Source of the DNA: Mycteria americana
Lineage: Eukaryota > Chordata > Aves > Ciconiiformes > Ciconiidae
DNA: 64,000 nucleotides
Assembly (NCBI RefSeq): GCF_035582795.1
Contig: NC_134371.1
Location: 51,501,001 to 51,565,000, forward strand
Reading direction: 5' to 3'
This document shows, one piece after another, positions 56,201 through 64,000 of the stretch (its first letter is position 1; every line of letters begins with the position of its first letter). The notes below the pieces were generated by a model that was not told where the DNA came from, searched no databases, and saw only the letters and a program-made list of their open reading frames with translations. The translations under genes were made by a program, and so were the position numbers.

Positions 56201-59200
56201 TCAAATCAATGAAGAGCTGGTAGGAATAGCTGAAGATGAAAATGGTCATATCTTTACATTAAAATTTACCTTAAGTGGATTAATTTTAATGTTTCTGCTG
56301 GGTGCTTATATTGAGAACCATTAAGGTCAAAATACAAGCATTTCAAATTAGGAAAGCAAACAGCTTCAATGATAGCTTTAATCAGACTTCTTAACAGGAT
56401 ATTTCAGTGAGGATGAAATTATGGTAGAAAAATAGATGGCTAAAGTAATGAGAGCAGTAATACGCAGCCACATGAGATAGAGGGAGAGGAAGAAAGCCAG
56501 GGTCAAGGATGAAGTCAGCATCACAGACAACTATTAGGTCAGAACAGAGCAAAACAAAAGAGAATGAGCAGTGCATGTATAATATATGTGATAGGCAGGG
56601 CCAAATTCTGCCCGAGCTTACATCAGAACAACTTCACTGGCTGAATCCTCTTAACACAATGTCACTTTCGATATGATCTAACAACATACATGCAGGCTTT
56701 GATTTAAATCAATGCACAAGGCTAAATTCTCCACTCTTATGCTGTTTCTAGGCAATTTTAACTTCACTGTTCCACTGTTGTTACTATCATGGTCCTTAAG
56801 TTACTGCTGAATTTCTTCTCCTGTATATCTTCTATGAGTAAACATTTACCTGTTTCACATCTTCATTTTGCTTTAGCAAGATTAAATTCTTCAAATTAAA
56901 AGGTCATTTTAGGAAAGCATGATACTGTATACTATTGCTTGAACAGTATACTATTTTATGCACATTTAAAAAATATGAATTCTGTGTATATTCTACCCAT
57001 CTATGCTCATTTTAAAATATTTCAGTTTTTTTTTACAGTGTTAGTATTCACATTTTCCATGTTTTGGCATCAGTGATATAAAAAGGAGTGATGAAGAAGA
57101 CAATCAGCTCCCAGAATCAATAAGCAGGGAAAATGACTTTGCTTGAAACATTTTTCTTATCGTATCTTTTATATACTTGTAGCATTTATATTATTTTTGA
57201 AGTTGTCACATTTTAATCTAACACCTGGTTTTGCATACAAGTAAAACTGTGCCCACTTATCTGATATTATAGTTTATGCATGTGTGCATGCACGCAAGGC
57301 TTTACTACTCTAAAACCAGAAGAAACTACAGGTATTTATGTTTTTAAACTCTAGCTTTTTTATTCTTGCTGTTTGGCAGAAAATCCCTACAGATGATTTT
57401 ACAAACAGCCAAACAAAACCAGCAAGCCTTTCTAAGCCCGCCCCTCCCATGATAAAGTGACTGGTGTGGTTTCAGTCTTTGCCTCCACTCATGGCCCACA
57501 GGAGACTTTGCCTCTAATTTCTGCAGTTTAAAATAAAAATTAAAAAATATTAAATCTCTAAAAGCTGCAAACTCCCTGCCCCAAAACTTCAGGCTTCAGC
57601 TACTCTTATTTATGTACATTTTAACTTAGTTTAGCATTATAGACAAGACTATATTTACACCTTGTTTACATCAGTGTAACAGAGGTAGAATTAACCCCTC
57701 AGTTCACTGATTAATGAAGAGCAGCAGTGGTACTGTCTGGTGTTTCCTGTGCGCCTACCACACTTTTGGTTCTGAAGAGCTACCAACACAAGAACAAAGA
57801 ACCGTGGTTCATAAGAAAACTGTTCCGTACCCCCATACAGAAGAAGAAAGCAATACATACGAAGAAAACTGTGCTGTACCCTGCACAGCAGCATCCCTGG
57901 TGGAGGTGTGCCAGGGTCCTGGTGGGCTGAGGGAAGTGGCTCGGAGCAGCGCTGGGGCCCCCAGACCAAAGCAGTCTGTCAAAGAGAGAAATTTTATACT
58001 GAAAGTAATACATATATCACTTAAGGCATCTAGCTTAAAATATTAAAAAGGAGGACAGAACTATGGAAAGGGGGGTTCTTTTAGAAAATTGCCCGTGGAC
58101 TGTATTTTAATGTTCTGAAGCTGTTCCCTCAAGCTATTTTACACAATACCCAGTCTTCTCAAGTTTCAGAAGTACTAATGATTCAATGGATGTGGAATCA
58201 CAGAAGGCTCCTGAACTCATCTTATGCTCCCCTCCACTGCCTTGAAGTCCTATTTCCAGCTAGTGTTTCAGAACTATAGAGCAAAAATCCCTCTGCAGTA
58301 TTAACTGTTACCTTCTTTGAAAGGAATTCATTTTAAACCAGAGAAATTGGATGTATGTGATGGAAATATTTTGTCTCTTTTTCCTGAGAACTGGTAGATT
58401 ATTGACCTAGAAGCTTGGTTTAATGCAACAGTTACAGTAATGAAATGCAGCATCGTCTTTTGTGTGTAGTATCAGGTTTTTTCCTCTCTTTTCCAGTATT
58501 TCTGTAGATATTTCTTGTGGGTTTTGATGTTTAAAATAGCAGTTACTTGAAATGTCATGGATATCAAATAGAAATTTAATAAGTAGCAAGACCCTCTCCC
58601 CAATTTAATAATAAGGATAGTGCTTTTTTAATCCTTTCCAAACATATGGTTAACAGTTTGTTGTATAATGTCAAAATATAACATAAAAATATCATTTCAT
58701 GCAAATTTCAGCTATATATGACTTCAGATACATGCTGCATACTGTCTAGCTATATAAATCATCATGGTAAAGATGGCCTGTTTTTATGACAGCAGCAAAT
58801 AACATTGCCAAGATTTCCACTGTTAAAATAAAACCAGGAAAAATGTAGATAATGCAAAAATACAACTGAAATTAAAAAAGAAGAAATTCTGCACCTGCAA
58901 AATCTCATTTTAATGCCTTTTTCTACAAGACTGTTCTGAATGAATTAGAAATTACTGAAACATTGTTGAAGCAAAGCCATGTTCTGCTGACATTTCACCA
59001 TAATCAGAATATTCCACTTGGAGATACCACCTTTGCCCAAGGTTTTGATGGAAAGTCTCAAAACAATTGGATATTTTAAAAGGGAAGCAGTCTGAGGTAT
59101 TAAAATTTTACCAGGATGAAAACTCTATTTTTCAACCAGCTGTAGGTAGAAATGCACTTCTTATTCCTTCATTGCGCTGTTTTCATTCCTGTGTCATGTT

Positions 59201-62200
59201 AATGGTGGTCATGGTATTTCAGTAGCTTTTACTTATCTGTCCTCTGTCAGCAATGAAAGCTGTCCTCCTGGCCTGGAGAACAGACCTGATTCTGTCCCAC
59301 TCCACCACATCATCTGAAATGGTCTTCAACAGAAAGATGGCAGTTTTAACAAATTAAAGCACAATGTTATTAAGGTAAATTTCTCAAGCATCACCTTGAA
59401 CCTGTACTGAATTGTCCAAGTGTAAAGACAGATACAACCAAACTGCCTAGCACTAGTATCATATAACTTAAAGTCTTACACTTGTCCTACTGTGATGATA
59501 ATACCTTCCCAGAAATTAACAAAGGAATCACTATTTATAACAGTTAAAAATAAAGCTATGCTTTACTACCAGAGAAGTGAGATGGCAGTTACTGGGAAAT
59601 TAGTCCGAGTCCTTGAAATTCCTTGTATTTCAGTGACACATTGTACAACTGGTTTAATTGGCAGGAAAGGAATAATGGTGAAAACACTTATTTTGGGCTG
59701 GACATGCAGCAGTGGTGTCTCTCAAAGGGGGAGTTTTGCAGCTCTCTTGTTCCCTAAGATAATTGCTGTAGATTAGTTTTTGCTCTTAGAGCTATATGTA
59801 CTAGTACACGCATGTGCTTATATTTCTAGGTTTCCAATGTATGTTGGTCTGTATTTAGTGCTGGAGGCATGTTTCATGCTCTCAGTGTCAGACAGGAAGG
59901 ACCAGGTGACACCCAAGGTGTATTTTCAACCCTTGAAATACACGCAACACACACCCCACGAGCTAATGACAAAGCACAAAGTCTCTGCGAAAGACCACTG
60001 CCCATTCCCTTTAGTCTTTGTGAAACAGATGACAAGAAGCAGTAGTGATGACCCTGTCTTAAAAGCTTGGAATGCATTTTCAGAACTAAAAATTTACTTT
60101 TGAAACACAAAATACCTGTGAGTAAATGGGACCAGATCTTTCTTTGGGAACTGACCAATGCAGGTGCTATGAAAGTTGGGAAGTCGGGATCCAGATGCCC
60201 CTTCCAGGAGTCTCAGCCACTCTCAGAGCCTTTCCCTATGCTCCTTCCTTCCTTCCTTCGAGCTGATGTCCACTGTTTCATTGCACGGTTATTATTGTGG
60301 TGATATATCTCAACTCCATCACGATAACTGCCTCGTGTCTCTTTGCTCTCCTTTGCCATCTGGAAAGCAGTGGTTAGACGTGCGTAGCAGAGCTGCCAGC
60401 TGCAGTGTGCTGAATGGCAACATGATAAATATGTGCTCTAAAATTGCATGAATGCTGGGCTTCTGTCTTAACACTTTAGTGCATTTCTCTTGCTCACACT
60501 CCATTTTTTTAATTACTATTATTTCTAATGAATACTGTGAGTTTAAGTTAATTCTAAAGTGCTGTAGATCTATATTCTGTACGTCATGCATTGGTGATTA
60601 AGATTCTTCCCCATACGTATGTAGTAGCTGGGAGGAATAGCTTGGCACTGTGATTTTTTTTTTTCTTTTTTTTAGAAGAGATTTATCCTAATGCTTTGTT
60701 TTCCCTGGTACTCCTGCTGTTGCCACTTCTATTGCCCAAGGAAATGCTTCTGCCTCAAATCCCTCTGCTTCCAAAGCCTCTGCACAGACCGTGAATATAG
60801 GCCAAAGGTCACACTTTGGAGAAAACAAAAAAGGGTGGAGAGAAAAGGAAGAGTTACAGGTCTCAAAGGGGGTGACTTGGTGAAATTTAATGGCTTTTTA
60901 CATGCAGGAGCTTATGTTGGAGATTCTTATGGACTCCCTGGTCTTACAACTGTGGCTCTGTAGAGGCTCAAGCCAAGAGAAAAACAAGAACTAAAACAAG
61001 GTGACAGGAGATGGGTAACATTCTCCTCATATTCAGGTAGTATTTTAATTAGCTAAAAATATATTCAAAAAGAAATCTATCGGCGACTTCTCAAGAAACA
61101 AAACAACACTTCCTTGTCACAAAGAAATTTTTTTTTTTCCCCACACTGGGTATTTTGTAGTCAGCTTATGAAGACCAAATGTTGAAGTCATTTGCCTAGA
61201 TGTTGCAATTCTAGCTTGTTTTACAGGAAAGTAAGGTGCTAAAATGAGTACGAAGAAGTAATGAATGCTAATAAACGCTTGAAACCCATACTTTCCAACA
61301 TTTAGCGATGCTGCAGCAACAGTTTAGGTTAAGCCGATCTTATTAATATTTTGTAAGTTAGTATGATTTGCAAAAGCATTCTGTTAAGGTACAAATTTTT
61401 AATCTTTAGTTTCTTTCATACTAAGTTAAACAGTTTTAAAATGTACATAAAAACCACTCCTGCAATTCAGTGTTATTAGAATGTGAACAAATTACATTTT
61501 CCACATTTAAATATTGATTTGACCTTTTGGCTCTCCTTGCAAATGTGATCCAAACATCACTAATGTCACTAGAAATACTGTGCTTGCTTACAGTGGGTAT
61601 TTGGTTGGGTTCCTTTGCATGAATTAAATATTTGGACAAGAGCGCACATGACTGTATTCTCTTGTAGCCTAGGGGAATGCGGTGATTTGGTGGGGGGGTG
61701 GAGGTGTCTCTCAACTCTCAGGTGATTTTCCTGAGCCATATAGTCGTGTTGGCACATATGCACTCTTTCTACATAAGTTTTAATTATTCCATACCATTTC
61801 AAATGATTTTACCATGAAAGAGCTGAGACAGGCCTGGCCTACAAAAACCAATAATTGCGTAACTGGAGTTTTCACTCAGAAGGTGGGAGATATGGACTGA
61901 AACCGCTTCATAAAAAGGGATCTTGAGTGAGTGCTGTAACTATAATGCTGTTTGGAAAAATAAGAAGGGAAAACCCTGCCATACTTTGTAGTGACTTGCT
62001 AGATTCTATAAGCTCCCAAGTCTTCCCCAGAATTACATGGGAAGCCAAGGCTTTCAATGTTCTCCAGGATATTCCAGTAGGAAACACACAAAACTGTCAG
62101 AGCATTACAGCATCCTGAGTTCTTCTGCAGATACAGCTTCAGTCCACTGACCATTCCATCTTTTCTTTATGTGTTTAAATATATATGTCCTCTTCTGAAT

Positions 62201-64000
62201 ATCTTACAAAAAAATTAACCAGTAAGTCTATATGGTCTGAATTAATATGTGAAAGGGCTGATTAGCGAATAGTTGGACTAAATATGCAAATTACAAAGTT
62301 TTCTTCATGGCTTTATATGAGAAGATGTTTTAAAAACTTTATCAATGTCAATGTGTCAGCCTGCATTTCTCTGTGAAATCTTGAAACTGCTCTTTCATCT
62401 ATGTTGTAAACACATCAACAAGTATGTAGAATGTCTTGACTTTGAAATGCTGTCACCTACTTTCTGTATCGTTGTCAGTAGTCAGCTTGTTATAAAAGTG
62501 TTTCATATCTAACTCTGTTTCTTTTGGTAGTGTGTCAACATACCGCATTTTTCAACCATGTTCCTTGCTGCCTCTTCCATTTTTATCAAAAATTCTGTGT
62601 GACAGAAGTTTTTCTCTTTCTTTGCAACATGTTGATATCTTAGGTTCTCCACTGTCACCAAAGCACTTGTGCTACTTTGAGGATAAGTTAAGTCTGTGTA
62701 AACCATCTTCAGCATTTTGTGCCAAAGTGCAGTGGGATTTTGAACTCAAATGTTTTTGTGATGGTGAGAAGTCCCCAAGCTTCAGTCATTGCCTTTACTT
62801 CTTAGTTTGGAAGTTTCTCAGAACATGTTCAATCTACTTCAATGCCTATCCCTGATGTGCTCTGCAATGTGGAGTCCGCAGTTTGCTTGGAACAAACCCA
62901 CCTGGTGATGGACAATTTCTTAAATGTGAGCGTACTCAGGCTTTCTATTCTGCTGCTTCTCATGTAATTTTCTGTTTTCTTTTGTTTTGGGTTTTGTTTT
63001 CAGAACATAACATGTCAGGAACGGGCACAATTGCCTCAAGTGCCCCAACTGAAAGCTGAACATCTGTACAAGTTACTGCATTGCAGAATGTAAGACACTT
63101 GCTATTTTCAAGTTTTGAATTATAATTGTTTCACAAGGATTTTCAGTCCAAAAATACACCACCACCAAAGTTGAGAGGTACAAATTTGGTTAAATTGGAA
63201 AAAATATTCTGATCAAATGCTTTCAAGACCTGTGCAACAGAATTGCATAGAACTGTACATGAAGGTCAGTGAACCCAAGAACTATGATTAAGTACTGAAC
63301 ATAATAGATACTTTAATATTAGATACTTGTATCAGTCTTGTGCTTACTATAAGGTCAACATCTTGTTGCATCTACAACAGTATGGTTTCCTCACACCTTT
63401 CAAAGGCCCACATCATGTTAAGTTCCTAAATCAATACAGTCCAAGTGCTTTAAAACACAAACATTTTCCTAGTGTCCGATATGGAGTCAAGAGGGGTTGG
63501 CTTATGTCCTTTTCATCATCTGCAAGGATACGTACTACTTCTGCACTTGTACTTCCTACTGTTTATTACTTGCACTGCAATAATATCTTAAAGCTCTACT
63601 CAGGACTAGACCACACTTTGTTAGCTGTGTACCAGAGACACAGTTTTGCACTTAACCTTTTTATGATGCAGTCAGTAAATATGACTATATTATCAAGCAT
63701 CAAATTATTAAACTTAAAATCATAAGGCTCAAGACAATGTTTTTTATGATCATAAAAGTTAAAATACATAAATATTGGAGAAAATATGAACTTTGAGGAA
63801 TGTATGCTTTTTACTTTAATGCAAGGAGAGTAAACTTCATTTCTCAAGGAAGATCACTGCATGAACTCTTTTCCCCTTTATCAGTATAGATCACATTCCT
63901 GATGACTAACATATCATAAAGAAATATCTTCTAGTTGTGGTATGTTTCAAAACCAGGTTGACATGAACCAGAGATCAAACAAAATCTGTATACACGGACC
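53261..64000. other. Intergenic DNA, no gene recognised
   Basis: AT-rich sequence with short open frames only. A small (CTTC)n-type run lies at 60242-60259. Nothing resembling HFM1 or any other known protein was recognised to the window end. Confidence 0.55.

Noticed and set aside
44700-64000. HFM1 5' exons
   Set aside because: Expected beyond the CDC7 promoter from mammalian gene order, but no HFM1 helicase motif or N-terminal match was seen; the gene probably begins outside the window.

Overview
This is vertebrate nuclear DNA, almost certainly from a bird and probably a neoavian. It has AT-rich intergenic and intronic DNA, long introns with GT-AG borders, a GC-rich CpG-island promoter, and a CR1 LINE copy with the bird-type 3' end. 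No mammalian-type SINE was recognised.

The window holds one gene that can be proved, CDC7, the catalytic subunit of the Dbf4-dependent replication kinase. It lies on the minus strand. Eleven coding exons run from 41301 (start codon) down to 24759 (stop). Every junction is GT-AG and every phase agrees. The 1689 coding bases give 562 residues, close to the 574 of human CDC7 as I recall it, and all catalytic motifs are present. One coding exon (31621-31716) has no start codon of its own and was found by reading intron sequence. A non-coding first exon is inferred in the CpG island at about 44.06-44.11 kb, under three CCAAT boxes spaced 35-36 bp apart. The first part of intron 1 is an extremely G-rich tract (43846-44038).

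Layout: 1-23.9 kb is flanking DNA with no exon I can support, with GC-rich or CpG-dense patches at 10.8-11.9 and 17.2-17.4 kb and a decayed CR1-like fragment near 22.3-22.5 kb. From 23.9 to 44.1 kb is CDC7. From 43.25 to 44.66 kb is the CpG island. From 44.7 to 64 kb is intergenic, with a perfect 13-bp stem-loop next to the island and a GC-rich tract at 52.85-53.26 kb. In mammals CDC7 sits between TGFBR3 (off its 3' end) and HFM1 (off its 5' end). I recognised no exon of either gene here.

I found no convincing new biological system. The items most worth checking are the promoter and G-tract architecture, a possible in-frame alternative acceptor and a symmetric exon in the CDC7 kinase insert, the stem-loop at 44.73 kb, and the orphan CpG patches.
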